Source: Fremontodendron californicum
Lineage: Eukaryota; Streptophyta; Magnoliopsida; Malvales; Malvaceae
Length of the DNA: 64,000 nucleotides
Reading direction: 5' to 3'
Assembly: GCA_030761205.1 (NCBI GenBank)
Contig: JAULJL010000004.1
Span: forward strand, 38,102,172 to 38,166,171
Below the pieces are notes generated by a model, which had not been told where the DNA came from, searched no databases, and was given only the letters and a program-made list of their open reading frames with translations. The translations under genes were made by a program, and so were the position numbers. Below, piece by piece: positions 31,892 to 44,789 of this stretch (position 1 is its first letter; each line of letters starts with the position of its first letter).

Positions 31892-34800
31892 ATGGAGCGT
31901 GCAAGGAGGGTGGCTAACAGGGCAATCCTGAAACGTTTGGTTAATGAAGCCAAGCAATCACGCAATGGTGAAATGAGCTCTAGATCACCTGTTTCGTACA
32001 CACCTTCAAGGTATGTGTCTTCACTATCACCATTTGGTTCTAAGAGTTATACCAGATCAGATTTATTAGGGCCTAGAAATGTGTCCAACAATGTTGGTTT
32101 TGATGTTGGGTCACAAATTCGATCCATTTCTGTTGAGGCCTTGAAATCAAGTGATACTTTTTCCCGCCGCCATAACTCTGCAACCCCTGAAGAGCAGACC
32201 AATATGGCTGAGTCATGTGGATTTGATAGCCTTGATTCCCTTATTGATGCAACTGTGCCTAAAGCTATACGTATTGATTCCATGAAGTTTTCTAAGTTTG
32301 ATGGGGGGTTAACTGAGAGCCAAATGATTGAACACATGAAAATTTTGGAATCAAAGAATAAGATTTTTAAGTCTTTTATTGGAATGGGTTATTATAACAC
32401 TCATGTTCCCCCTGTGATTTTGAGGAATATAATGGAGAATCCAGCTTGGTACACTCAATACACTCCTTATCAGGCTGAGATATCTCAAGGACGTCTTGAG
32501 TCTTTGCTTAATTTCCAAACTATAATTACGGATCTTACTGGATTGCCTATGTCAAATGCTTCATTGCTTGATGAGGGAACTGCTGCTGCCGAGGCAATGG
32601 CCATGTGTAACAATATACTAAAAGGAAAGAAGAAGACTTTTATTATTGCTAACAATTGTCACCCTCAGACAATCGATATTTGTAAGACACGAGCTGATGG
32701 TTTTGATCTTAAAGTGGTTACTGCAGATCTTAAGGATATTGATTACAGCTCTGGTGATGTTTGTGGGGTTCTGGTTCAGTATCCGGGTACTGAGGGTGAG
32801 ATTTTGGACTATGGAGAGTTTGTTAAGAACGCTCATGTCCAGGGTGTTAAGGTTGTCATGGCAACTGATTTGTTGGCATTGACAATGTTGAAGCCCCCAG
32901 GTGAAGTTGGAGCAGACATTGTTGTTGGCTCAGCACAGAGGTTTGGGGTGCCGATGGGGTACGGTGGCCCTCATGCTGCATTTTTGGCTACTTCCCAAGA
33001 GTACAAGAGGTTGATGCCAGGGCGAATTATTGGTGTTAGTGTTGATTCTTCAGGGAAGCCTGCTTTGCGTATGGCAATGCAAACCAGGGAGCAACATATT
33101 CGCCGGGACAAAGCAACTAGTAACATCTGCACAGCTCAAGTAAGAGATTCATTGTTGATCTGATTAGTTTTGTGTTTTCCTATAGGAACTACTTCAATAG
33201 TGGTTTAGAAAACTCTTAAAATGCTAAGCTTTAAAAGGTTTGAGGGGTGCAAACTTATTGCTAGGATAATTTTAGTAATACATATTTCTCTTTTTCTGAA
33301 CCAAGTCCTTAGCATTTGAATGAATTGTCTTTGCTTTGTTTGCTTTGTTATCTTGTTTTATCTAGGCATTACTAGCAAACATGGCTGCTATGTATGCTGT
33401 TTATCATGGACCTGAGGGCCTAAAAACCATTGCGCAACGTGTCCATGGTCTTGCTGGGGCATTTGCTTTGGGACTGAAAAAACTTGGCACCGTTGAAGTC
33501 CAGGGCCTTCCCTTCTTTGATACTGTGAAGGTTACGTGTGCTGATGCCCATGCAATTGCTGATGCTGCTTACAAGAGTGAGATTAATTTGCGGGTTCTAG
33601 ATGCCAAAACTGTGAGTCTGATTGCATCTGTGATTTTATTTGGTAAAATATTATTATATATCGTGAGATTATTGGGACTTTGATTGTTTTTCAGATCACT
33701 GTTTCATTTGATGAAACAACTACCTTGGATGATGTGGACAAGCTTTTCAAAGTATTTGCTGGTGGCAAACCAGTGAGTGCAATAATCTTTTCCATAGTGA
33801 TAATGTTCACACTTATATTTTTTTGCCTTTCAACTTAGGATCACCTCTACCTAAACTTTCAGGTCTCATTCACTGCTGCATCTCTTGCACCAGAGGTTGA
33901 GAATGCAATTCCTTCTGGACTATTAAGACAGAGCCAATATCTTACCCACCAAATATTTAACACGTATGACACTTTCATGAAAAGATTAACTACTTGTAGC
34001 TTATAAATCAAATGTGCCACTCTCACTTTTATTTGTTTTCTTTTCAGGTATCACACAGAACATGAGTTGCTTCGATACATTCACAGGTTACAGTCAAAGG
34101 ATCTCTCATTGTGTCATAGTATGATTCCATTGGGATCTTGTACGATGAAACTAAATGCAACAACTGAAATGATGCCCGTGACATGGCCTGGTTTCACTGA
34201 CATCCACCCTTTTGCCCCTCCTGAGCAGGCTCAGGGTTATCAGGCAAATATCTCTTTACCTAGAACTTCTTGATGCTTTTTAAAAAATAAAAAAAAAATC
34301 ATGTAGTAAAGAGTAAATTTAAATCTTTAGTTTATTGACGAATTGCGGTTTTCTGTTTTATTAGGAAATGTTCAATAATTTGGGTGAACTATTATGTACC
34401 ATCACTGGGTTTGACTCTTTCTCTTTGCAACCTAATGCTGGTGCTGCTGGCGAGTATGCTGGACTGATGGTTATCCGTGCATATCATATGGTAAGTGACA
34501 CTAACCAGCTTATAATCCTCTTCACTAAAAGAAAAGGAAATCCTTTTATTCATACAACGCTTCTATTGGTTATGCTGGCGCATACTCTGGACGAATACTG
34601 CAGTCAAGAGGAGACCATCACCGGAATGTGTGTATCATACCTGTTTCAGCACATGGGACAAATCCTGCTAGTGCTGCTATGTGTGGAATGAAAATTGTTT
34701 CTGTTGGAACTGATTCCAAGGGTAACATCAACATTGAAGAATTAAGGAAAGCTGCTGAAGCTAACAGGGACAAATTGTCTGCTCTCATGGTATGAATGCT

Positions 34801-35958
34801 TACATTCACTGCTACAATTCTTTTTAAGGCCAGGAAATTGCTCTTGCAAATCCAATTTATTATTTGAATTTCAGGTCACTTATCCTTCAACTCATGGAGT
34901 GTATGAAGAAGGGATCGATGAGATATGTAAAATAATCCATGACAATGGAGGTCAAGTGTACATGGATGGGGCTAACATGAACGCCCAGGTCTTTTTTTGT
35001 TTTACTTATTTTAACTTTTCTTTTACTTATTTTACTTTTCTTTTTCTTTTTTTTTTTCTAAAGAAAAACTATTTTTTTTCTTACAGGTGGGTTTGACAAG
35101 TCCGGGTTTTATTGGAGCAGATGTTTGCCATCTGAATCTCCACAAAACCTTCTGCATTCCACATGGAGGTGGTGGACCTGGCATGGGACCTATTGGTGTC
35201 AAGAAGCATTTGGCACCATTTCTGCCTTCACATCCTGTGGTATATACTCCCTGAGACATACATATGCATGTATATGTACTAATTTGTTTTGGCTTTTTCA
35301 TGTTCATCTTAAGAATCTTTAAGCATCCCTGTGAAAGAATTGCATCCTAAAAGTTGGTTTGGACCGGATTTCATTTCTGTCTCTTATCTTTGGGATTCAC
35401 TAATTAGCAGTAGTCTTGTCATAACTCGATAGAAATAACTGCGCCTGAAATTCTGAGCATATCATTCACATGTTGTTAGCAACGGCTTTTAGTGATTACC
35501 ATTTATCACTGACATCACATTTCAAATGGCATTTCGTGGTGGATTCTTCTGCCGCAAGATATTTTTCATCCAATGTTGATTTCTATGTAATCATACTGTA
35601 GATATCTACTGGAGGTATCCCAGCCCCTGATAAATCACACCCTCTTGGTACCATTTCTGCTGCACCTTGGGGCTCTGCACTTATCTTGCCGATATCATAC
35701 ACTTACATAGCCATGATGGGGTCTAAGGGACTGACTGACGCTTCAAAGATAGCTATTTTGAATGCAAACTACATGGCAAAACGCTTGGAGGTACCTGCCT
35801 TTTTCCTTGAAACTATGTGCTTATAATCTGTAGAAATCAAAATTTATCTTGATCTTCATGAAAAAGCATGACCTCTCTTTTACCATTTTAGCAAGTGACC
35901 GAACTTTAAAGTTGGCTTTTTCTTATTATGATGGTGATATTGCTCATTTATGCTTTAA

Positions 35959-36002
<44 letters not shown>

Positions 36003-37752
36003 GAGACCTATTGTGCCTTGGGCTATATAGCAAGAGGTAGCCTGCTTCCATCTTATCATAAACCCTTCCCTACCACGGTTTGAACTTGAGAGTTGAGACC
36101 TCCAAATTGAATGTCAAAAGTTCTAACCTTTCAGCTGTATTATTGAGGATCACGTATATTTCTTTTACTTGTTTTCTATAATTATATAAATAAAAGGATA
36201 TTTATTATAGTAAAATTACAGTAATAATTATAAGCTCGAGGTTATGAGTAGTTATTGCTCCTATGATCATCTCAGTTTTCTCATTATCTCTTTTAGTAAT
36301 TGATTTTGTGTTTTCAGAACCATTACCCCGTTCTTTTCCGTGGTGTCAACGGAACGGTTGCTCATGAATTCATTGTGGACTTGAGGGGCTTTAAGGTAAT
36401 TAAAGTAGAACAGTTTTTCAACTTTCCTCTCTTTAGCCTTCTGTTTGTTTCCATGACTGATTGCAAGCGCCACCATTGCTGCAGAATACCGCTGGAATAG
36501 AGCCTGAAGATGTTGCTAAACGTCTTATGGACTATGGATTCCATGGTCCTACAATGTCATGGCCTGTTCCAGGCACACTCATGATTGAGCCCACTGAAAG
36601 TGAAAGCAAGGTATGATTCACCAAGTATCTTTCTATCTACCAACATTTGATATTCCTCCTCTCTCTCTCTCTCTCTCATGAGTCACGTCCATATTCAATA
36701 TCTTTTGCAGGCGGAGCTGGATCGGTTCTGTGATGCTCTTATCTCCATTAGGGAAGAAATTGCTCAGATTGAGAATGGAAAGGCTGATATCCACAACAAT
36801 GTTCTGAAGGTGAAATGGCTTTTCTCTACACCATATTTTTCCTCTCTTTTTTTAGATAACAATAAGCAATGACAAACATATTTTCAGTTTGGTAAGTTTA
36901 CTGCTGCAAGCAAAAAATTTATTCATGAGCTTTCGGAATAATTGTCTAAAATCTGCACATGCAGGGAGCTCCTCATCCACCATCTTTGCTCATGGGAGAT
37001 GCATGGACAAAACCATACTCGCGGGAATATGCTGCCTTCCCTGCTTCCTGGCTTCGTACTGCTAAGTTCTGGCCTACTACAGGTATGTGTGAACATCCTC
37101 TTGTTCTTCCAACCTATGTTGCTCCGATTCTTCATTTTTCTTGAAGTACCTGTGTCCGACACATATTCAGACATGGGTATGGGGATATGATCCTCCCAAG
37201 GACCCTCCAAATACATGAAAAAACTTAGAATAAATCAAACATACCCGTGTCCGACAATCACACCCGAGTCCGAGTAACATAGCTTCCAACTTGGTTGCCT
37301 TTATTTATACTTTTCCCCTTTACAGGGAAAAAAAAAACTTATATTCTTGCTTTCTTCAATACTTTTATCATCATTCATGTCCCTTAAGAACACTATGATT
37401 TTGAGTTTCAAAATATAGACTGACCCCTAAACTTGTAATTCTTAAAACTTTTAAGTAGACAGTGATGAACTTGGGTTGTTTAATTGATTTGCTTTTAAAT
37501 CTTTTTTTAGTAACATTTACAATATTACATTGATTTGCCCTGAGTTTGGCCACATCATAATATTGAAGCACTATGTTGAGCATAGCATGAATTTGCATGT
37601 TTATTCTTAGCATGCTTAGGTATACTGACATCTGAACTCTTTTCATTGCTGCATCAGGACGTGTCGACAATGTATATGGCGATCGCAAAGTCATCTGTAC
37701 CCTTCTCCCCGTCTCACAGATGGTTGAAGAGGAGGCTGCAGCCAATGCCTAA
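31892..37752 (+). CDS. GLDP: Glycine decarboxylase P-protein, mitochondrial (glycine dehydrogenase)
   Basis: Fifteen exons: 31892-33139, 33366-33611, 33695-33772, 33863-33963, 34048-34243, 34365-34490, 34604-34789, 34875-34988, 35087-35239, 35602-35790, 36318-36395, 36485-36610, 36711-36809, 36965-37082, 37658-37752. They sum to 3153 nt (1050 aa), the usual plant length, with every phase consistent and no breaks. The arginine-rich N-terminus MERARRVANRAILKRL is a mitochondrial presequence. Recognised blocks include GMGYYNTHVPPVILRNIMEN, DEGTAAAEAMAM, IPLGSCTMKLNATTEM and the PLP-lysine segment LNLHKTFCIPHGGGGPGMGP. The P-protein is the PLP enzyme that decarboxylates glycine and passes the aminomethyl group to H-protein lipoamide in the glycine cleavage system (photorespiration, one-carbon supply). 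Intron 5 is GC-AG, and intron 14 contains a hAT MITE. The gene appears functional. Confidence 0.97.
34244..34364 (+). other. GC-AG intron of GLDP (intron 5)
   Basis: Exon 5 ends TATCAG and the intron starts GCAAAT; the acceptor is TTTTATTAG before GAAATG. The flanking codons give the conserved GYQ|EMFNNLGE, so no GT donor fits. GC-AG introns are a known minority class; the +3 to +6 bases are only weakly U1-like, so splicing efficiency could be reduced or regulated. Confidence 0.85.
35959..36000. repeat. (AT)n microsatellite in GLDP intron 10
   Basis: A clean AT dinucleotide run of about 42 bp in the 527-bp intron between exons 10 and 11. It is likely polymorphic in length. Confidence 0.85.
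37114..37282. mobile_element. hAT-type MITE in GLDP intron 14
   Basis: 169 bp with ends CTATGTTGCTCCGATTC and GAGTCCGAGTAACATAG, flanked by a perfect 8-bp duplication CTTCCAAC (37106-37113 and 37283-37290). The interior has GTCCGACACATATTCAGACA. Decayed relatives lie near 12182-12346, 12815, 18977 and 43915-44095. It sits 24 bp after the exon 14 donor site and leaves the splice site intact. Confidence 0.93.
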
Positions 37753-38488
37753 TTGGCTAATCCGTATTGCTGTGACCCTTTGATCTGATAACTTCTTCAC
37801 AAAGATGGAAGTTGAAACCAACATCTTCTTGTCCATCAAAAGAAACAAAGAAATCCACATTGTCTTTCTGGCTCATGTACATTAACTATCTACCATTTGC
37901 ATATGCTCTGCTATAGCTGTGACTTTCATTTGGTTGATATACTTAATCAGCTCTGCTTTAATAGCAAAATTTGTTGCTACTTGCAACACAAATGCCGTAA
38001 TTATCGATTGATTCAAAAGACATGATTCTCTCAGCTGATTAAAAACAACAATACACTTAACAGTACACTTACCTAATAAAGATCAGAAAACTACTTAAAC
38101 AGCATAGTTTAAAAGCTCCATAATTTGAGTTCATAACCCATTCAACTTTGAATGAGAAAATCTATACTAATTTTTTTCCTTTTTGGAAGCATGATATTGA
38201 ATTATTTAGTTAAATGGATATCTGATGAGTGCAAAATCTTTTGTGTAGAGTTTTAAAATTTCATCACTCACTATGTAGTATAATTATCTTCATATTTACA
38301 AAAATGACTTCAAATATAAAGGCTACTGCATCTAAAGACAGAGTGAATGAGCAATTGATGAAACAAAAAATACTCCTATTAATTTCTTAAGCTGCTGAGC
38401 AACAAAAGGAAAAAGAACTCGTTAAACATTTTTCACCTTTTTTGGTCAAGAAATATAATAGCATTGTCATGTGCAACAATAACTAAAA
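37753..38488. other. GLDP 3' UTR and downstream spacer
   Basis: The first 200-250 bp are likely 3' UTR (coding-like base composition fading into AT-rich sequence). No gene is recognised after it. Confidence 0.5.
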
Positions 38489-39621
38489 TCTATACCTATA
38501 TATAATAATAATAATAATCTATTAAAAATAATACCTTAAGGGATCGGTTCACACGTTCACTCACGGACCGATTTATGATTTATACCCGACTCACTCGCAA
38601 AAAAATAAAAAAAAAAAAAAACGAATTTGCTGCTAACCAGTGTGAGAAAGCCGAAAAATTTCTTAATGATCACGTGACAAGCTTTTTTATATATATATTT
38701 TTAGTTTATTTTTTTAGTTTTAAGGTTTTTTTTTATAGTTTTTTTTAATTTATATTATTTTTTTATTTTTAAATGATGTATTTAAAGGGATTGGTCTAAA
38801 CGTTGACTCGCACGTTGATTTAGAATCTATACCTGATCCGTTCGAAAAAAAGTTTAAAAAAAAAAAACTTGCTGCTAGCTAGAGTGAGAAAGCTGATCAA
38901 TCGAGATAATTAAATAAAAACCATAATTATATTTTAGTTATTTTTTATTTGAATAATTATATATGTAAAATAAAATATAAAAATGAATTAGTAGTTCATT
39001 AATTTAATTAAAAAAAAAAAGAACTTGCTGCTAACCTATTTGAGAAAGTCGACCCAATGAAAGAATAAAATACAAATCATAATTTTATTTTGTTATTTTT
39101 CATTTATTATTTTTTACCTCCTATAAATAAATATATACAATAAGATCTAAATATATTTTAAAAATGCATATAAATAATAATTGAAAATGCATTTGTATTA
39201 CGTAATTTATAATGATTATAAATTTAATTTTATAATTAAAAAAGATTATTATATTAATATTATTAAAATTTATAAAAAATTTAATAAAATTTAATTTAAA
39301 ATTAATTTTTTATTAATATTAATTTTTTATTATTTTTTACCTCATATATATAAAAATATGCACTATATAATAAGATCTAAATATATTTAAAATGCATATA
39401 AATAACAACTGAAAATGAATTTATATTATGTAATTCATAAATAAATAATTATAATAATTTAATTTCATAATTAAAAAAACAATTATATTAATATTATTAT
39501 TAAGATTTTAAAATAAAATTTATTATTTAATAAAATTTATTTTTAAAATTTATTATTAATTAATTAAAAAAATTACAAAAAAAATTTAAAAACCCCCGGT
39601 GAAACGGGAGCTTAATTCTAG
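38489..39621 (+). mobile_element. Non-autonomous Helitron 1
   Basis: Starts TCTATACCTATATATAATAA after an A, and ends with a hairpin CCCCCGGTGAAACGGGAG (39593-39610), then CTTAATTCTAG, followed by T: the A/T insertion site and CTAG end of Helitrons. Length 1133 bp. The interior has two to three diverged direct repeats starting GGGATCGGTTCACACG (38533), GGGATTGGTCTAAACG (38786) and a partial at about 39010, each containing CTTGCTGCTA-type sequence. No protein is encoded. Confidence 0.75.
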
Positions 39622-40676
39622 TCTATTACTAATATTAAAAGCAATCCCGTAAAGTAATGAGAGGTAACAATTAAAGATTTTGGAGCCATGATAACTTGCC
39701 AACTAAGTAATGATATTAATCAATGTTTTAGGGTTAATTAAGTCATTTTAATAGCCAATTAAACAATGATTTAATCAATACTTTATAGGGTTAATTAGGT
39801 CATTTTATTGACTAATTTATGGTTGATTTTTAAATGATTTTGGGTTTATGTTGATTTTGACACGTTCGTTTTTTCGTATCGTGTTCATGCTATTTTTTGT
39901 CGTGTTTGTGTTCGTGTTATTTTTTCGTATGTTCAAAGTATTTTAAATTTTTACATGTTAATAATTCGTTTTATGTAGATTTTGACACGTTCGTGTATTT
40001 GTGTTGTGTTCATGTTATTTTTTGTATCGTGTCATTTTTATTTTTTTCATGTGTTCGTGTCGTGTTTCGATTCATCCAAATATTTTGCATAGTTTGTCAC
40101 GGTGATTCAATTTAAAAAAAAATTTATCACGTTCATGTATTTGTGTCATGCTCATGTTATTTTTCGTGTCATGTTTTACTTTTTTTTGTCATGGTGTGTT
40201 CGTGTCGTATAATCATGTTGTGTCCGAAATTGCCAAGTCTAATTGACACTATTCAAATAACTCCAAATTTTGTGTCGCATGTCATCATATTCGTGTTATT
40301 TTTTTCTGTCATAATCGTATTCAATGTATTATATATTTATATAAATTTTGACATGTTAATAATTCGTTTTATGTAGATTTTGACACGTTCATATATTTGT
40401 GTCATGTTCATGTCATTTTTCGTGTCATGTCGTGTTTTAATTATTTTTTCATATAATGTTCGTATCGTATAATTACGTTGTGTCTAAAATTATCGGATAT
40501 AATTGACCATATTCAAATAACTCTCAATTTTATACTATGTATCATATAAGGATAGGAGTTATTATTTTTTTAAATTATCTTTACGCCTCTTATTTTTTTT
40601 TATCTTTTAAATTTATTATCAAATATTAATTTAAATCCGATAACATATCCGCAGAAAAGCGCGGACATTTATCTCG
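39622..40676 (+). mobile_element. Helitron-like element 2, abutting Helitron 1
   Basis: Begins TCTATTACTAATATTAAAAG directly after the CTAG of element 1, so the two are head-to-tail. The tail has a hairpin TCCGCAGAAAAGCGCGGA and then ACATTTATCTCG (CTCG instead of CTAG), followed by T. The interior (about 39850-40550) carries CGTGTCGTGTT repeats related to 26320-28000. Ends are by resemblance; no helicase ORF is present. Confidence 0.55.
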
Positions 40677-42500
40677 TATATATTAAAACTATCCCTTAGG
40701 GATACTGTAGCAGCTGTTACTTTAGACAGCAACAGCTGTCTTTTTTTTTTTTTTTCAATTCTTAAGAAAAATTACAAAATAGGCTAAGCAATTAAAATTA
40801 TTTATAATTTATAGTTATTATAATAAGTAATTACTAATAAGGAAATATAATTTTTTTCTTAAATTTTGTGTTTCATTCCATTTTTTTCAGATTCGGATAT
40901 TACGGATTCGAATAATTTAAAGATTCGGATATTGAATTTACTATCCTCAGCGAATTCGTATGAACCTTTGGATATCCGTTATCCGAATCCGCTTAAGTTT
41001 TGATTCGAGTTCGGATAGTATCGGATATCCAAATTCCTTATTTGCTCATTTACATATTTAAAGCGACATCTGTCTTTTTCTTTCTTTCAGTATTTTAGGA
41101 AAATTACAAAATAGGTTGATCAATTAAAAATATTTATTCGATCCATTTTTTCGGATTCGAATAGTTTGCAGATTCGGATATTGAATTTATTATCTGCAGC
41201 AGATTCGGATATGAATTTGTTTCAGATAATTTAAGATATCCAATTCGTTATTCGTTCCATTTACATATTAAAAGCGACAGCGATTTTTTATTTTCAATGT
41301 TTTAGGAAAATTACAAAATGGGTTGATCAATTAAAAATATTTATAATTTTTTTTTTACTTTTGTGATTCGATCCATTTTTTCGGATTCGGATAGTTTGCG
41401 GATTCGGATATTGAATTTACTATCTACAGCAAAATAGGATATGAACCTTTTGAATCCGTGATTCGAATCAGCTTTAATTTTGGTTCGAATAGTATCAAAT
41501 ATCCGAATCCGTTATCCGCTCCATTTACATATTTAGTTCTTATTTAATTTTATATTTTTATTTTTAAAAAATGATTTAATAACTCGAATATTTAACGGAT
41601 TTGGATATCCGACGAATATCACTCTTTAAATCGGATAAAGATTTGGATAATAAACGTATAATAAACAGAATCCAATTTTGGATAAATTAAGTGGATTCAG
41701 ATATTTAAAAATTTGAAAATATCTGATCCAATGCCAATGCCAATGACCCAAAAAATTTTAAAAATTACAAAATTAACTAATAAATAAAAAATATTGGAAA
41801 AATTAAACCAATTAACTAAAAATATTTATTATCTATTATTATAATAATTAAAAAATATGTGAAAAATAAGATTTTACAATTATTTTTGTATCTTTTGAGA
41901 AGAAAAAAATTACCAACAGGAGTAATTGGTCGATTTGGACTCCCACAACTGAAAAATATGAAATCTGATTGGTAAAAAAATCGACTTAAGTTTTATTTTT
42001 TTATGAATCTGTTACTTAGTTTTAAAAAAAAAAATTGATAGTTTATGTTTTTTTATTTAAAATAATTTATCAATAAACTTTTTTTTATTTGTGAGGAAGA
42101 TATAATTTAAATATTTAATTTTTAAATCAAAAAAATTGTCATTTTAATATATATTTAAATATTTAAATAAATAATTACTATTTGATATAATTGAAATTAT
42201 ATAAAAAAAATTTAAATCCCTAACGAAACGGGAGAAACATTCTTAAATATTAGAAAAAGATAGTAATATCGTCTCATATTATCTCTAAAATATGTATTTT
42301 TAAGTATGTTGTAAATATCATCTCTCTTGTACTAATAGATGAATATAAACTATATCTTCCTTCAGTTTTAACTTATAATTTTAATAATATTAAAAATATA
42401 TAAAAATATAAATTATATCTTTAACTTTAATTTTAATTTTAATTTTTTTCAAATAATGTAATAAATATAACCCTACGTGAAACTGGAGCTTTCAATCTAG
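40677..42500 (+). mobile_element. Helitron-like cluster 3 with repeats
   Basis: Starts at TATATATTAAAACTATCCC after the element 2 tail. Two further tail-like structures follow: CCCTAACGAAACGGGAG then AAACATTCTTA (about 42207-42243), and CCCTACGTGAAACTGGAG then CTTTCAATCTAG followed by T (42469-42500). Inside, a block with GGAAAATTACAAAATAGG and GATTCGGATA motifs recurs at about 40757, 41088 and 41302. It is likely two nested or adjacent decayed elements. Confidence 0.45.
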
Positions 42501-43318
42501 TGAAGTTTCAAAAAAATGATGGAACTCAAGATGGACCTCATTTTCTGTATCAGAGATGATAAGATACTAACCAATGTCTTGCTGGAATTAGAGTAGTAGT
42601 ACTTTTTCTTCGAGGGTTTTGATTTTTTTTTTTATTTGAAAGGTTTCTATTGTTTTCTTTATCAAAAAGATTAAAGTTTGAAAATAAATAAAAATTTTAA
42701 ATGTTTGAATTTTAAATTTATTATATGTTATTTTTTAAAATTAATTACATGCATCAATTAGATTAAGTTTGAATTCAAATTTATTGATGGTTGACATTAC
42801 TTATTCCTTACTTTTTTTTCTTTAGATGAAATTAGAATTTGGGTTTCAATGGAGTAAATGAAATAGGTTTTGTTAACTAATGTCTTTAGGATTTTTTTAA
42901 GATTAATTAATATATTATTTATAATAATAACATTATATATTAAATGTAAACATTTATAATTTTATTTATCATTTTAATGTATTAATTAAAAATATTATTA
43001 TATTTAATAATATAAAAAAATACTCTTAAATCACTCGTTAATAAATTCAAATGAAATTTAGCAAAATTCCTCTTTCCAAATTCCAACAAAAAAAAGACCA
43101 TTCATTTCCTTAAACAGGCCTGGCCTTCAAATTCTTCCCCCTCAGTCAAATTCCAGTTGTCTATTGTCTTCTCTAACACAGACACGGTTCATTGCCAGCT
43201 CTATAAATTATGTGTTATGCAGATATTTATGGCACAGTCATTGTCACTGCTAGTCTGCTAGATTCTTGCCAGCCAATTTCTGTCACTGTTAACAACATTA
43301 ACTTAGAAAATTTACCGA
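42501..43318. other. Intergenic AT-rich region
   Basis: No gene or intact element recognised. Confidence 0.4.
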
Positions 43319-43326
43319 TTCCTAAT

Positions 43327-43622
43327 TAGATCTCTTCATGATCCGGATCGAGTCACGATTCAATTTTTTTTTTTATTCAAACTCATTCGTTTCAGGCCCG
43401 GACCGATCCGTACAGACCCTATTTTATTATTTAAAAATATTAAAATATTATTTTTTTAATTAATATATTTTATAATTAAATTTAAATAAAATAATATTTT
43501 TTATTTAATAAATAATAATTCAGGCCGGATCGAATTGATCTGATTTATTAAATATTTTATTCAAATTTGATCCAATACGAATCAAGCATACCGGATGAAC
43601 TACCAACCCATTGACAGATCTA
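43327..43622. mobile_element. hAT-like MITE with TAGATCT ends
   Basis: 296 bp with ends TAGATCTCTTCATGATCCGG and CCCATTGACAGATCTA, flanked by a perfect 8-bp duplication TTCCTAAT (43319-43326 and 43623-43630). CCGGATC-rich termini surround an AT-rich centre, like the element at 18465-18747. Confidence 0.88.
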
Positions 43623-43630
43623 TTCCTAAT

Positions 43631-44789
43631 GTATAAACATAAAACCATAATAAACAGATAAGACAGAAATGGTCATAAGATTTGGTTAGAGATTGAGTTA
43701 GACGTCAATCTTTGATCTTGTATATAAAAAAGCAGAGTTTGTCACTTAGGCAAACATGAGTTTGTATTGATTTAGTAAATTCTTTATCAAAGTGGACCAA
43801 TTGAAAATCTGTTGCTAAAAATGGTTAAACAAACAAAGAGGATAAAATGCTTTGTTTTTAATCCATTTCTAGTTAAGTTAACCCAAATGAAATAAATTTG
43901 TCTTCAACTCATATTACCCGAATTTTTTATTATTTTTAAAATATTTGTATTTGGCACTTGTGTACGAGCCTATCCAGATATGAATATTGAAATATATAAT
44001 CTTTCAAATATATAAAAAAAAATTAAAAAATTAAAAATATTGATATAGAACACATAGTTGTATTCAATACTCACTCGAATTGGATAACAAACCCCTAACT
44101 ATAACAACTAAATCTGCTTACAGTAACCTAATTTTTACTAGGCACGTGTTCAAGTGTTCAGGCTTAGAATGTGTTTGATAAAGTATTGAAAAATTTTAAT
44201 ACATTGAAAAAGAAAATTTTCAACATTAATTTTTTCAATATGTTTGATAGCCCATATTAAATTTTACTTAATAGAAAATTTTAAAAATGTTGAATGAGAT
44301 AAGTAGGTAGAGAGCTACTATTACTTAATGCATAATATATTAAGTCAAATTTTTTTTTTTATAAAAAAAACAATTATTTGAAATTTTATCTTTTTTTTTT
44401 TTGTTATAAAAGATGAAACATTTAAATTACTTTTTTAAAATTCTATCCAAAATTATTTAAAATAATATAAAATATTATGTTAATAAAATTAAAATTGTGA
44501 AATGAATAATTTTTAAAATTCAAGATTTACAGTTATCAAATAATATAATTATATTGAGTATTTAATTTTCAAAAATATACCAAATAGTTTTTATAATACA
44601 AATTAATACTTATAAATTCAATTCTTAAATTTTCAATTTATCAAATAATACTTTAACTAAATTTTCTCTATTTTGGGGCAAAAGCTATCCATTATGCAAG
44701 AATCGTTATTTTACCACTTTAAAAAGGTTGTAGTTTGAGAATTTGGAAAGCTAGTAAGCTACCGTCAAGTTTGAGGTGGGTGTTTGACT
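43631..44789. other. Intergenic AT-rich region with a MITE relic
   Basis: About 43915-44095 resembles a decayed CTATGTTGCTC-family MITE (TATTACCCGAA at one end, CACTCGAATTGG at the other). About 44170-44660 has weak inverted similarity (GTGTTTGATAAAGTATTG against TATCAAATAATACTTT) that may mark another old MITE. No gene. Confidence 0.4.

Noticed and set aside
32047..37745. Minus-strand and off-frame ORFs across GLDP
   Set aside because: They overlap verified exons and introns of GLDP and show no independent features.
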